From: Bacteroidales bacterium | GTDB lineage: Bacteria; Bacteroidota; Bacteroidia; Bacteroidales; Muribaculaceae | Assembly (NCBI GenBank): GCA_910575615.1 | Contig: CAJTEX010000001.1 | Span: 124,001-188,000 of the forward strand | Direction of reading: 5' to 3' | DNA: 64,000 nt | Shown here: positions 25,065-33,946 of the stretch, one piece after another | How positions within the stretch are numbered: the first letter of the stretch is position 1 | Layout of the letters: every line of letters begins with the position of its first letter | Program-made: the position numbers and the translations under genes | Notes under the pieces: model-generated | What the model was told of the DNA's origin: nothing | Databases searched by the model: none | What the model saw: the letters and a program-made list of their open reading frames with translations, nothing else

Positions 25065-26549
25065 TCAGTGCCAGATGCTTGCCATCGGCCAGATGGTGGC
25101 CTCGACATGGGTCTTCCCCCTGGTCGAGAATAGTTCCACGCCATCCTGGCCTGGGGCAGCGAACGTGAGGAACGTGAAGACCCTGCGGCCATCCCCGGCA
25201 AACACCTCGATGGTCGATTTGTCGACGAATATCCTCAGGTTGACCTCCTTGTCGCCACCTTCGGCAATCTGAGCGCAGGCCACGCGGCTGAACTTTGGTA
25301 TCGACGCGTCGCTGGCGTTTGTGCGGTCGACCGTCAGATAGCCCGACTCTGAGTCGTAGCTGAGGGCCACCTTTCGTCCGTCGCCACGGCAGAGATAGAG
25401 GCCGGTGACATCGCCCGCCGACGGCCTGAATGTCACATCCATCTCATACTGGTTGCCCATCGCTGTAACGCGGGGGAGCGGGGTGGTGCCGGGCTGCAGC
25501 CTCCGGGAGAAATTGACGGGGGTGCCGCGCAGTGTCTCAAGCGCCGGGGCGGGGCGCTGGCGCAGTCTCAGTCCGTCAGGCGTGATGTAGAGCGACAGCT
25601 GCCTGGGGAGCGACCATATCCCTTTGCCCCAGGTTGAGGGAGCGGTCTGGGCGTAGTCCCAGGTGTTGACCCAGCCGAGGGTGTAGACCCCGTCGCTGTC
25701 TCCGTCATAGTCCTGGAACACACGCGAGGCGTAATAGTCGAGGCCGTCGTCGACATATAGCGGAGACGCGTCGGGGCGGTCGGGGATGAAACGCTTGCCG
25801 TCGAAATCCCCGACAAAATATTGCTCCCTGGCCCAGTTGACTGAAACCACCAGCACCCATTTTTTCTGGCCGCTCTCCTCCACGGTGAGCTGGAAGAGGT
25901 CGGGGCATTCCCATGACTTCTCGTTGTCGCCCATGGGGCCAAAGTCGCTTGTCCATGTCCAGTTGCGGAGGTCGTCAGACTCGTAGAAGGCCACTTTCTT
26001 CTCCAGGGCCTTTGCCACGGCCATCACCCATTTGCCCGATGGGGCATACCTGATGACAGTCGGGTCGCGGAACTCAGTGCTCCAGGTGTCGATTACCGGG
26101 TTGAGGTCGTAATATCGGAATGTCTTGCCGCCGTCGTGGCTGAAAGCCACCGACTGTGATTGCTTCTTGGAGTCCTTGTCAAATGAGGTGAACGCCGCCA
26201 CGAGCGCGCCTTCTCCCCATCCGGCGGTGTTGTCACGGTCTACCACCACACTGCCGGTGAATGGCGAGATGTTGTCGGGCAGGCCGAGTATCGCCTCCCG
26301 GTTGATTTCGGTCCAGTGGACCAGGTCGGGGGTCCCGGCCGCTCCCCAGCAGTAGCCGAGGTATCTTCCCCCGTGCCTTAGCAGTCCGCAGGGGTCGCCT
26401 ATCCAGCGGTGGGCCGGGGTGTAGTGGTATTGCGGACGGTAGGGTTCATGGTAGAGCGCCGAGTCGGCGGCCTCGGGGGTGAGGGCTGCGGCTGTGATGG
26501 GAGCGGCAGCCATGGCCGTCAGGATGATGATGGATGATGGGGTCTTCAT
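25065..26549 (-). CDS. Secreted GH32 fructan hydrolase
   Basis: Predicted exported fructan hydrolase (levanase, inulinase or invertase type) of 494 residues. A signal peptide of about 22 residues is present. The catalytic triad is intact: Asp52 in WIGDPCG as nucleophile, Arg161-Asp162-Pro163 as the stabilising RDP, and Glu214 in ECPD as acid/base. The propeller covers about 40-340 and the C-terminal sandwich 350-490, with the family motif IFVDKSTIEVFAGDG near 445-459. Unlike the gene at 7410-10322 it carries no DUF4960. The gene is 118 bases downstream of GH53 and preceded by a dyad containing a -7 element. Which fructan linkage it cuts cannot be told from sequence. Confidence 0.9.
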   Translation of the reverse strand: MKTPSSIIILTAMAAAPITAAALTPEAADSALYHEPYRPQYHYTPAHRWIGDPCGLLRHGGRYLGYCWGAAGTPDLVHWTEINREAILGLPDNISPFTGSVVVDRDNTAGWGEGALVAAFTSFDKDSKKQSQSVAFSHDGGKTFRYYDLNPVIDTWSTEFRDPTVIRYAPSGKWVMAVAKALEKKVAFYESDDLRNWTWTSDFGPMGDNEKSWECPDLFQLTVEESGQKKWVLVVSVNWAREQYFVGDFDGKRFIPDRPDASPLYVDDGLDYYASRVFQDYDGDSDGVYTLGWVNTWDYAQTAPSTWGKGIWSLPRQLSLYITPDGLRLRQRPAPALETLRGTPVNFSRRLQPGTTPLPRVTAMGNQYEMDVTFRPSAGDVTGLYLCRGDGRKVALSYDSESGYLTVDRTNASDASIPKFSRVACAQIAEGGDKEVNLRIFVDKSTIEVFAGDGRRVFTFLTFAAPGQDGVELFSTRGKTHVEATIWPMASIWH

Positions 26550-26552
26550 AAA

Positions 26553-26611
26553 TGTGATAGTCGTTTTGTCACCTGCAAAATTACCTAACAGGCAGCAAAA
26601 CGACTATCACA
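26553..26611 (-). promoter_or_regulatory. Large dyad enclosing the GH32 promoter
   Basis: Perfect 16-bp inverted repeat, 26553-26568 with 26596-26611, extended inward by CCTG/CAGG after a 3-base mismatch. The centre holds CAAAATTA (26576-26583), which on the minus strand is the -7 element TAATTTTG. An operator is the favoured reading. It also lies 57 bases after the GH53 stop, so a GH53 terminator is possible. Confidence 0.65.
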
Positions 26612-26667
26612 AATAGGTCATATGCTATCAAATACTCACGCTCGGGGGCGGCGCGGGCGGCTTCGTG

Positions 26668-27930
26668 TCATCTCACGATGAGTTTCTCGCCGTCTCGGAT
26701 GTAAATGCCGGGCGCGAGCGGCTCGCTGACAGGCTGGCCGAGCAGGTTGTGCCAGGGGCCGTCGGCATTGCCCTGGGCGGAGTCGGCACTGACACCGTCG
26801 ATGCCGGCCCCGGAGTTGTCGGCGAAAGCTGCCAGCGACTTGACGGCGTTGCAGGCGCGTCCGGTGGTGCTGTCGAAGAGCGGCGCGTTGTACCATCCCG
26901 ATAACGAGGTGCGGTAGGCGTTGTATTCGGGCCACCACCATATCAGGCCGGTGACCGAGTCGTGGGTCTTGAGCATGTCGACCAGGGCGGTGGTGAAATC
27001 CTTCTGCCCGGCGTCGGAGTAGGGGTAGACCTTGGAGTAATCATAGGTGGTGCCCGGCACCTCCCATTTGTAAGGGTAGCCGGCCTCCACCACCATCACC
27101 TCCTTGTCGGGGAACTTAGTCTCCAGGCTCTTGACGGCGTTGTCGAGATTGGCCAGCGGGCCGTGGAAATAGGGGTAGTAGCTCAGCCCGATGATGTCGT
27201 AGTCGACATCCTTCATGCGGGTGTAGAAGTTGTCCTGCACCGGGATGTTGTCGACGCGCTCGGTGTGAAGCACGATTTTCGCGGCGGGGCATACCTCGCG
27301 ACAGGCTTTTCCGGCCTGCTTGAGCAGGCTGGTGAAGCGCTCCCAGTTGGCGTCGCTGTTGATGAAGCATTTCTTGAGCGACGATGTCGGGGCGTTCCAG
27401 GCGCCCCAGAGCATGCCGTATGAGATTTCGTTGCCGGTCTGGATGAAGTCGGGGACTACCCCCTCGTCGGCGAGGGTCTGCAGGGTCTCGCGGGTGTAGT
27501 CGTAGATTTCCTGGCAGAGCTGAGTGTCGTCAAGGCCGGTCCAGCTGGCGGGGGTCCACTGCTTGGCCGGGTCGGCCCATGTGTCGGAGTAGTGGAAGTC
27601 GAGCATCAGCGGGAGTCCGGCTGCCTTGATGCGCTTGCAGATTGGGAGGATGTAGTCGAGGCTCTGGCAGGCGTTGGGGTCTTTGTCGGGGCCGTCGTAG
27701 GCGGCGGGGTCGACAAAGAGGCGCACGCGCATTATGTCCCACCCCTGTCTGGCGAAGAAGTCGAGCGCGGAGCCGTCGACAGGCTTGCCGTCATAGTCGA
27801 GGTAGACCGCTCCGGCCTCCTCATAGGCGGGCAGCAGGGAGATGTCGCCTCCGGCGTAGCGGCGCGAGGCGAAGATGGAGCCGACGGCCAGAAAGGCGGC
27901 GGCTATGATAAGGAGTAATCTGTGTTTCAT
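26668..27930 (-). CDS. GH53 endo-beta-1,4-galactanase
   Basis: Predicted secreted arabinogalactan endo-beta-1,4-galactanase that cuts the galactan side chains of pectin. It has 420 residues from the ATG at 27930 (MKHRLLLIIAAAF), with a signal peptide ending near residue 22. The (beta/alpha)8 barrel shows the family motifs: MRVRLFVDP at about 67-75, FHYSDTWADPAKQ at 112-124, the acid/base Glu168 in TGNEIS and the nucleophile Glu282 in VVEAGYP. The last 30 residues (WHNLLGQPVSEPLAPGIYI and following) form a C-terminal tail of the sorting type. A dyad lies upstream. An upstream in-frame ATG at 28011 falls inside that dyad and is rejected. Confidence 0.92.
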   Translation of the reverse strand: MKHRLLLIIAAAFLAVGSIFASRRYAGGDISLLPAYEEAGAVYLDYDGKPVDGSALDFFARQGWDIMRVRLFVDPAAYDGPDKDPNACQSLDYILPICKRIKAAGLPLMLDFHYSDTWADPAKQWTPASWTGLDDTQLCQEIYDYTRETLQTLADEGVVPDFIQTGNEISYGMLWGAWNAPTSSLKKCFINSDANWERFTSLLKQAGKACREVCPAAKIVLHTERVDNIPVQDNFYTRMKDVDYDIIGLSYYPYFHGPLANLDNAVKSLETKFPDKEVMVVEAGYPYKWEVPGTTYDYSKVYPYSDAGQKDFTTALVDMLKTHDSVTGLIWWWPEYNAYRTSLSGWYNAPLFDSTTGRACNAVKSLAAFADNSGAGIDGVSADSAQGNADGPWHNLLGQPVSEPLAPGIYIRDGEKLIVR

Positions 27931-27977
27931 GGATGGTCTGATTATGAGAGTGTCCGTTATACAACGCGACAAAGGTG

Positions 27978-28010
27978 TGGAATCTTGTGTGCTGGACACA
28001 CAAAATTCCA
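27978..28010 (-). promoter_or_regulatory. Dyad upstream of GH53
   Basis: 14-bp arms, 27978-27991 with 27997-28010, one mismatch and a 5-base centre. It lies 48 bases before the GH53 ATG and 36 bases after the yicC stop. It can be an operator for GH53 or a terminator for yicC; there is no T run. Confidence 0.5.
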
Positions 28011-28045
28011 TAAAAAGGTCATTTCGCGGGGGAGCTTGCGTGGGA

Positions 28046-28921
28046 TTACATCACGTTGAGCACCTGCTCCTTGATTTGCTCAAGCTCGTCTTTCATCTTG
28101 ACGACGAGTATCTGCATGTCGGCCTGGTTGCTCTTCGAGCCGAGGGTGTTGATCTCGCGGCCCATCTCCTGGGCGATGAAACCGAGCTTCTTACCCTGCC
28201 CGGGGGCGGCGTCGAGTGTCTCGAGGAAGTAGCGCAGGTGCTGGGCCAGACGCTGTTTCTCCTCGTTGATGTCGAGCTTCTCGATGTAGAAAATCATCTC
28301 CTGCTCGAGGCGGCCCTTGTCATACTCCACCTTGGGGATGGAGGAGAGGCTGTCGGTGATGCGTGAACGTATTTTGGTGATGCGCTCGGTCTCGTAGCGC
28401 GGCACCTCGGCCAGCAGGTCGGAGATGCGGCTGATGCGCAGGCGGAAGAACTCGTCGAGGCGGCGTCCCTCGGCTGCGCGATGCTCCATCAGCCCCTCCA
28501 CGGCCTCCTTGACGCAGGCCAGCAACGCCTCCTTCTCAGGCTCGGCGGCCTCCGACGGGGTGTCGGCCTTTATCACGTCGGGCATGCGGAGCAACACACT
28601 GTACCAGTCGGTCGGCTCGGGGATGCCCAGCTTGGCCGACGCGTCAAGAATCTGCCTGCGGTAGTCGGCCATCGCCTCGATGTTGAGCCGTGCGGCGGCC
28701 TCTCCTGAAGTCGTCTCCACAAATGCCGACAGCTCCGATTTGCCCCTCTCAAGGCGCGGGGCCACCAGGGCGCGCACCTCGGCTTCGGCCTGTCGATAGC
28801 CCTGGGGCAGACGCAGGGTCAGGTCAAGCTGTTTGGAGTTCAGGGATTTGATTTCAACGGTAAATTTCTTGTTGAGGCATTCGGCAGTCGCGCTGCCGAA
28901 TCCGGTCATAGACAGAATCAT
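28046..28921 (-). CDS. yicC: YicC-family endoribonuclease
   Basis: Member of the YicC/YloC family, recently described as endoribonucleases. It has 291 residues, the family length. It starts with the characteristic MILSMTGFGSATAE and continues with EIKSLNSKQLDL. The conserved C-terminal segment has RLAQHLRYFLE, then GKKLGFIAQEMGREINTLGSK. It is cytoplasmic, without signal peptide. It is the first minus-strand gene after the divergent gap with tsaB. Its usual partner gmk lies 3.1 kb further on, beyond GH53 and GH32. Confidence 0.93.
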   Translation of the reverse strand: MILSMTGFGSATAECLNKKFTVEIKSLNSKQLDLTLRLPQGYRQAEAEVRALVAPRLERGKSELSAFVETTSGEAAARLNIEAMADYRRQILDASAKLGIPEPTDWYSVLLRMPDVIKADTPSEAAEPEKEALLACVKEAVEGLMEHRAAEGRRLDEFFRLRISRISDLLAEVPRYETERITKIRSRITDSLSSIPKVEYDKGRLEQEMIFYIEKLDINEEKQRLAQHLRYFLETLDAAPGQGKKLGFIAQEMGREINTLGSKSNQADMQILVVKMKDELEQIKEQVLNVM

Positions 28922-28989
28922 TTTTCAGGTAAGGTTTCTACTGACAGTTTTTGTTTGCAAATTTAACTTTTTTTGATGAGAAATTTGTG

Positions 28990-28997
28990 TAATTTTG
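28990..28997 (+). promoter_or_regulatory. -7 promoter element for tsaB-dnaE
   Basis: TAATTTTG is an exact TAnnTTTG match 64 bases upstream of the tsaB ATG. It rules out upstream in-frame start codons at and near 28995. Confidence 0.6.
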
Positions 28998-29060
28998 TGG
29001 AAAAATTTTGCGTCCCCGTCCAGGATTGCCACGGAGGCCGCTGTCACAAGAATCCCCCTA

Positions 29061-29759
29061 ATGGCTACCATACTTAATATAGAGACTTCGACATCGGTAT
29101 GTTCGGTCGCGCTCACATCGGAGGGCGCGATACTCCAGCACGCCGAAGATTTCCAGGGACGCAACCACGCCGTGGTGCTGAGCGGCTTCATCAAGGAGGC
29201 CCTCGACCATCTGCGCCGCCACGAGATGGCGCTCGACGCGGTGGCCGTCTCCATCGGCCCGGGCAGCTACACGGGGCTGCGCATCGGCCTGAGCGAGGCC
29301 AAAGGGCTGGCCTACGCCCTGGGGATACCCTTGATTGGTGTGCCTACCCTTGAGCTGATGTCGGTAGGGGTGATGTTCTCGCGTGACGACCTGCCCGAGG
29401 GATGCCTTTTCGCCCCGATGATTGACGCGCGGCGCATGGAGGTGTACACCGCCGTGTATGACCTGGCCCTGCAGCCTCTGATGGAGCCGTCGCCCCTGGT
29501 GCTTGACGCAGACAGTTACGGCCGCTTTCTCGACTCGGCCCCGTTGGCCTTCTTCGGCGACGGGTCTGACAAGGCCCGCGACCTGCTCGGCAGCCATCCC
29601 GGAGCGGTGTTCATCCCCGATGTCAATCCCCTGGCTGTCGATATGGTTGCCCTGTCTGAACGCGCCTTCCGCAACGGCGACTTCCTTGACCTCGCATATT
29701 CCACTCCTCTCTATCTCAAAGACTTCCAGGCCACAAAGCCGCGTAACCTCTTCTCGTAA
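29061..29759 (+). CDS. tsaB: tRNA t6A synthesis protein TsaB
   Basis: Partner of TsaD in making the threonylcarbamoyl-adenosine of ANN-decoding tRNAs. It has 232 residues. The start at 29061 (MATILNIETSTSVCSVAL) is the family start and follows the promoter. ASKHA-fold motifs are visible: IETSTSVCS at about 7-15, and SIGPGSYTGLRIGLSEAKGL at about 65-84. The histidine pair that binds metal in TsaD is absent, as expected for TsaB. Its stop (29757-29759) directly abuts the dnaE ATG, so the two are translationally coupled. Confidence 0.94.
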   Translation: MATILNIETSTSVCSVALTSEGAILQHAEDFQGRNHAVVLSGFIKEALDHLRRHEMALDAVAVSIGPGSYTGLRIGLSEAKGLAYALGIPLIGVPTLELMSVGVMFSRDDLPEGCLFAPMIDARRMEVYTAVYDLALQPLMEPSPLVLDADSYGRFLDSAPLAFFGDGSDKARDLLGSHPGAVFIPDVNPLAVDMVALSERAFRNGDFLDLAYSTPLYLKDFQATKPRNLFS

Positions 29760-32700
29760 ATGTTCACTCATCTCCACGTCCATTCACAATATTCCGTCCT
29801 TGACGGCCAGGCCTCAATCAACGCCCTGGTAGACAAGGCGATGGCCGACGGTATGCCCGGCATCGCCCTGACCGACCATGGCAACATGTTCGGCATCAAG
29901 GAGTTCTTCAACTACGTGGCCAAGAAAAACGGCAAGACCAAAGGGGCCATCAAAGACCTCCTCAAAGCCGCCGACGAGGCCGACAAGGGGGGCGACAGCC
30001 AGACCGCCGACGGCAAACGCGCCGAGGCGGCGGCCCTGGAGAAAAAGATATTCAAGCCTATATTCGGATGTGAGGTGTATGTGGCCAACAACTCCCTGGT
30101 CGACCGTGGCGACAAGAGCGACAAGGGCCGTCACCTCATACTGCTGGCCAAGAACCTCAAGGGCTACCACAACCTGGTGAAAATCGTGTCGCGGGCCTGG
30201 ACCGAGGGTTTCTATTTCCATCCGCGCACAGACAAGTCTGAGCTGCGCGCCCACTCCGAGGGGCTGATATGCTGCTCGGCCTGCCTTGGCGGCGAGATTC
30301 CCAGGCTCATCACCCGGGGGGAGATAGCCGAGGCCGAAAAACAGGTGGAGTGGTACAAGGAGGTTTTCGGCGACGACTACTACCTCGAGCTGCAGCGCCA
30401 CAAGGCCACTGTGACGCGCGCCAACCACGAGACATTCCATCTCCAGGAGACGGTCAACGCCGAGCTGCTGCGCATCGCCGCCAAATATGGCATCAAGGTG
30501 GTGGCCACCAACGACGTCCACTTTGTCAACGAGGATGACGCCGAGGCCCATGAACGCCTCATCTGCGTGGCCACCAACAAGAAAATCGCCGACGAGAACC
30601 GCATGCTCTACTCCAAGCAGGAGTGGCTGAAGACCACCGAGGAGATGCGACAGGTGTTTGCCGACATACCCGAGTCGCTCGACAACACCATGGAGATTCT
30701 CGACAAGGTGGAGTTCTACGACATCGACCACGCCCCGATCATGCCCTTCTTCGCCATCCCCGAGGAGTTCGGCACCGAGGAGGAATACCGCTCACGCATC
30801 ACCGAGGAGGAGCTTTTCAACGAGTTCACCCGTGACGAGAACGGCAACGAGGTGATGAGCCGCGAGGAGGGGGAGAAGAAGATAAAGAAACTCGGAGGCT
30901 ATGACAAGCTATACCGCATAAAGTTCGAGGCCGACTACCTGGCCAAACTCGCATACGAGGGTGCGGAGCGCCGCTACGGCTCGCCGCTCACCCCCGAGCT
31001 GCAGGAGCGCATCAAGTTTGAGCTCCACATCATGAAGACGATGGGTTTCCCGGGCTACTTCCTCATCGTGCAGGACTTCATCAACGAGTCTCGCGCCAAG
31101 CTGGGGGTATCGGTCGGCCCGGGACGTGGCTCGGCCGCCGGGTCATGCGTGGCCTACTGCCTCGGCATCACCCAGATCGACCCTGTCAAATATGACCTGC
31201 TGTTTGAGCGATTCCTCAACCCCGACCGTATCTCGCTGCCTGATATCGATGTCGACTTCGACGACGACGGCCGCGCCCGCGTGCTGAAATATGTCACAGA
31301 CAAGTACGGGGCGGAGAAGGTGGCCCATATCATCACCTACGGCACCATGGCCGCCAAGTCGGCGCTCAAGGATGTCGCCCGTGTGCAGGGGCTCCCGATT
31401 CCCGAGAGCGACCGCCTGACAAAGATGATTCCGCGCCATATGCCCGAGGTCAACGGCAAGGAGCTGAAACCCACCCTGGGCAACTGCTACGAGTATGTCG
31501 CCGAGTTCAAGAATGAGCTTCAGAACCCCGACCCCATAATGCGGGAGACCCTGAAATATGCCCGCCAGCTCGAGGGCAACGTGCGCAACACCGGAGTCCA
31601 TGCCTGCGGCGTGATCATATGCCGCGACGCGATTTCCGACTGGGTGCCGGTGGCCACCGCCGACGACAAGGTGGAGGGGAAACTGCTCGTCACCCAGTAT
31701 GAGGGACGCGTGATCGAGGAGACCGGTCTGATCAAGATGGACTTCCTGGGGCTTAAGACCCTCTCCATCATAATGGACGCGGTCAAGAACATCAAGCTCA
31801 CCCGGGGGATAGATGTCGACATGGACAACATCCCCATCGACGACCCGAAGACTTACCAGCTGTATTGCGAGGGACGCACCATCGGCACATTCCAGTTTGA
31901 GTCGGCCGGCATGCAGAAATACCTGCGCGAGCTGCAGCCCTCGGTGTTCGAAGACCTCATAGCGATGAACGCCCTCTACCGTCCCGGCCCCATGGACTAC
32001 ATCCCGGAGTTCATCGCCCGAAAGCACGGACGCTCACCCATAGTCTACGATATTCCCATCATGGAGCAATATCTCAAGGACACCTACGGGGTGACCGTCT
32101 ACCAGGAGCAGGTCATGCTCCTGAGCCGCCTGCTGGCCAACTTCACCCGAGGCGAGAGCGACACCTTGCGAAAGGCCATGGGTAAGAAGCTCATCGACAA
32201 GATGAACCACCTCAAGGGGAAATTCCTCGAAGGTGGGCAGGCCAACGGCCATGACCCCAAGGTGCTTGAGAAAATATGGGGCGACTGGGAGAAATTCGCC
32301 TCCTACGCCTTCAACAAGTCACACGCCACATGCTACTCGTGGGTGGCTTTCCAGACCGCCTACCTCAAGGCCAACTACCCGGCCGAATACATGGCCGCCG
32401 TCTTGTCGCGCAACCGCTCCGACATCACCAAGCTCACCAACTTCATGGATGAGTGCAAGGCGATGAAGATTCCCGTCAAGGGCCCCGATGTCAATGAGTC
32501 GTTCAACGACTTCGGTGTGAACTCCAAGGGTGACATCCGCTTCGGTCTGGCCGCCATCAAGGGGGTTGGAGACAATGTAGTGGCCGCCATCATACAGACC
32601 CGCGACGAGGGGGGCAAGTTCACCTCCCCCTACGATTTCGTCGAGAGGGTGCCGTCGCGCCTTATCAACCGCCGCGTCTTCGACTCGCTTGTGCTTGCCG

Positions 32701-33563
32701 GGGCATTCGACTGGTACACCGAGATAAAACGCGAGGACTACTTCGAGAAAAACAACCGCGACGAAAGCTTCTCAGACCAGCTGCTGCGTTACGGGCAGAT
32801 GTACCAGAACGCCCAGATGGAGGCCTCGGCGTCGCTCTTCGGCGATATGGCCGAGGAGATGAACACGGCAGGCCGCCCCGAGGTCAGGAGCGCCGTGCCC
32901 TGGGTCGATGCCGTGAAGCTCGAGAAGGAGCGCGAGCTGGTGGGCATGTATCTGTCGGCCCATCCCCTCGACCGCTATTATATGGAACTTAACTACGGCA
33001 TGCGCTCGGTCAAGGACTATATGGAGGCTGTCCCCGAGGAGGGGAAGGAGCTGACATTCGGCGGCATGGTGACCAAATTCGTCGAGCGTCCCACGCGCAC
33101 CGGCGGCAACTTCGCCATCATCACCCTCGAAGACTACACCGGCTCGACCGAGATACGCCTCTTCGGCCAGAAATACATCGACTTCGCCAAGTATGGCCGC
33201 GAGGGCACCCCGATAATGGTCAATGTCCGCGCCGAGAGCCGCTTCAACAAGCCGCCGCAGTTTGAGGTGGTAAGGATACAGCTGCTCAACGATGTGAAGG
33301 GGCAGCTGATTTCGGGCGTGACGCTTTCCATAGCCCGCGACGACCTCAAGCCGGCTGTCACCGACCTTATCAAGGAGCAGCTGAAGGCCAGCAACCCCGA
33401 CGCGGGCAAGGGCAACATCAGTTTCAGGATATTCGACCCCGACGCCAACCGCTGGCTGAGGATGACCTCCTCGATGAAGATGCCGATGGACCGCAAGCTG
33501 GTCAACATCCTCGACTCCCTGCCGCTGGAATACCGCTTTGAGCTTCACAACTCACGCAAATAG
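29760..33563 (+). CDS. dnaE: DNA polymerase III subunit alpha
   Basis: Replicative polymerase subunit of 1,267 residues. The PHP domain opens the protein (FTHLHVHSQYSVLDG) and carries an insertion of lysine-rich character near residues 60-90. The palm catalytic aspartates are in PDIDVDF (Asp495, Asp497, Asp499 region). Fingers and beta-binding segments follow. Helix-hairpin-helix and OB regions lie at the C-terminus (LTFGGMVTKFVERPTRTGG then EDYTGSTEIRLFG at about 1100-1145). The start abuts the tsaB stop with no gap. It is of DnaE type rather than PolC, since no exonuclease insertion is seen. Confidence 0.97.
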   Translation: MFTHLHVHSQYSVLDGQASINALVDKAMADGMPGIALTDHGNMFGIKEFFNYVAKKNGKTKGAIKDLLKAADEADKGGDSQTADGKRAEAAALEKKIFKPIFGCEVYVANNSLVDRGDKSDKGRHLILLAKNLKGYHNLVKIVSRAWTEGFYFHPRTDKSELRAHSEGLICCSACLGGEIPRLITRGEIAEAEKQVEWYKEVFGDDYYLELQRHKATVTRANHETFHLQETVNAELLRIAAKYGIKVVATNDVHFVNEDDAEAHERLICVATNKKIADENRMLYSKQEWLKTTEEMRQVFADIPESLDNTMEILDKVEFYDIDHAPIMPFFAIPEEFGTEEEYRSRITEEELFNEFTRDENGNEVMSREEGEKKIKKLGGYDKLYRIKFEADYLAKLAYEGAERRYGSPLTPELQERIKFELHIMKTMGFPGYFLIVQDFINESRAKLGVSVGPGRGSAAGSCVAYCLGITQIDPVKYDLLFERFLNPDRISLPDIDVDFDDDGRARVLKYVTDKYGAEKVAHIITYGTMAAKSALKDVARVQGLPIPESDRLTKMIPRHMPEVNGKELKPTLGNCYEYVAEFKNELQNPDPIMRETLKYARQLEGNVRNTGVHACGVIICRDAISDWVPVATADDKVEGKLLVTQYEGRVIEETGLIKMDFLGLKTLSIIMDAVKNIKLTRGIDVDMDNIPIDDPKTYQLYCEGRTIGTFQFESAGMQKYLRELQPSVFEDLIAMNALYRPGPMDYIPEFIARKHGRSPIVYDIPIMEQYLKDTYGVTVYQEQVMLLSRLLANFTRGESDTLRKAMGKKLIDKMNHLKGKFLEGGQANGHDPKVLEKIWGDWEKFASYAFNKSHATCYSWVAFQTAYLKANYPAEYMAAVLSRNRSDITKLTNFMDECKAMKIPVKGPDVNESFNDFGVNSKGDIRFGLAAIKGVGDNVVAAIIQTRDEGGKFTSPYDFVERVPSRLINRRVFDSLVLAGAFDWYTEIKREDYFEKNNRDESFSDQLLRYGQMYQNAQMEASASLFGDMAEEMNTAGRPEVRSAVPWVDAVKLEKERELVGMYLSAHPLDRYYMELNYGMRSVKDYMEAVPEEGKELTFGGMVTKFVERPTRTGGNFAIITLEDYTGSTEIRLFGQKYIDFAKYGREGTPIMVNVRAESRFNKPPQFEVVRIQLLNDVKGQLISGVTLSIARDDLKPAVTDLIKEQLKASNPDAGKGNISFRIFDPDANRWLRMTSSMKMPMDRKLVNILDSLPLEYRFELHNSRK

Positions 33564-33591
33564 TTGACCTTAACCCCAAATTTACATATAT

Positions 33592-33909
33592 ATGACAATC
33601 ACAGACAAAAACGCCCGCGAAATCATCGAGTCGGGCAAACCCGTAGTCATCGACTGCTGGGCCACATGGTGTGGCCCCTGCAAGGCAATGTCACCCCTGA
33701 TTGACCAGCTCGCCGAGGAATATGAGGGTAAAGTCGTCATCGGAAAATACAATGTCGACGAGGAAGGCGACCTCGCAACCGAATACCGCGTGATGTCGCT
33801 GCCGACCATTCTCTTCTTCAAGAACGGCGAGAAGACATCCATACGCCTTGCCGGCTCCCAGACCCGCGAGACCCTCGTGGCCAAAATCGAGGAGCTCCTC
33901 GCCCTCTGA
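33592..33909 (+). CDS. trxA: Thioredoxin
   Basis: Small cytoplasmic disulfide reductase of 105 residues with the active site WCGPCK (Cys27, Cys30) and the cis-proline loop MSLPTI (about 71-76). The end of the fold (LVAKIEELL) is complete and there is no signal peptide. It lies 28 bases after dnaE, so read-through is likely, and ends convergently with the propeller-AraC regulator gene. Confidence 0.96.
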   Translation: MTITDKNAREIIESGKPVVIDCWATWCGPCKAMSPLIDQLAEEYEGKVVIGKYNVDEEGDLATEYRVMSLPTILFFKNGEKTSIRLAGSQTRETLVAKIEELLAL

Positions 33910-33946
33910 TTATGACGTGACACGCGCTGTGGCCTACCCCGGCCGG

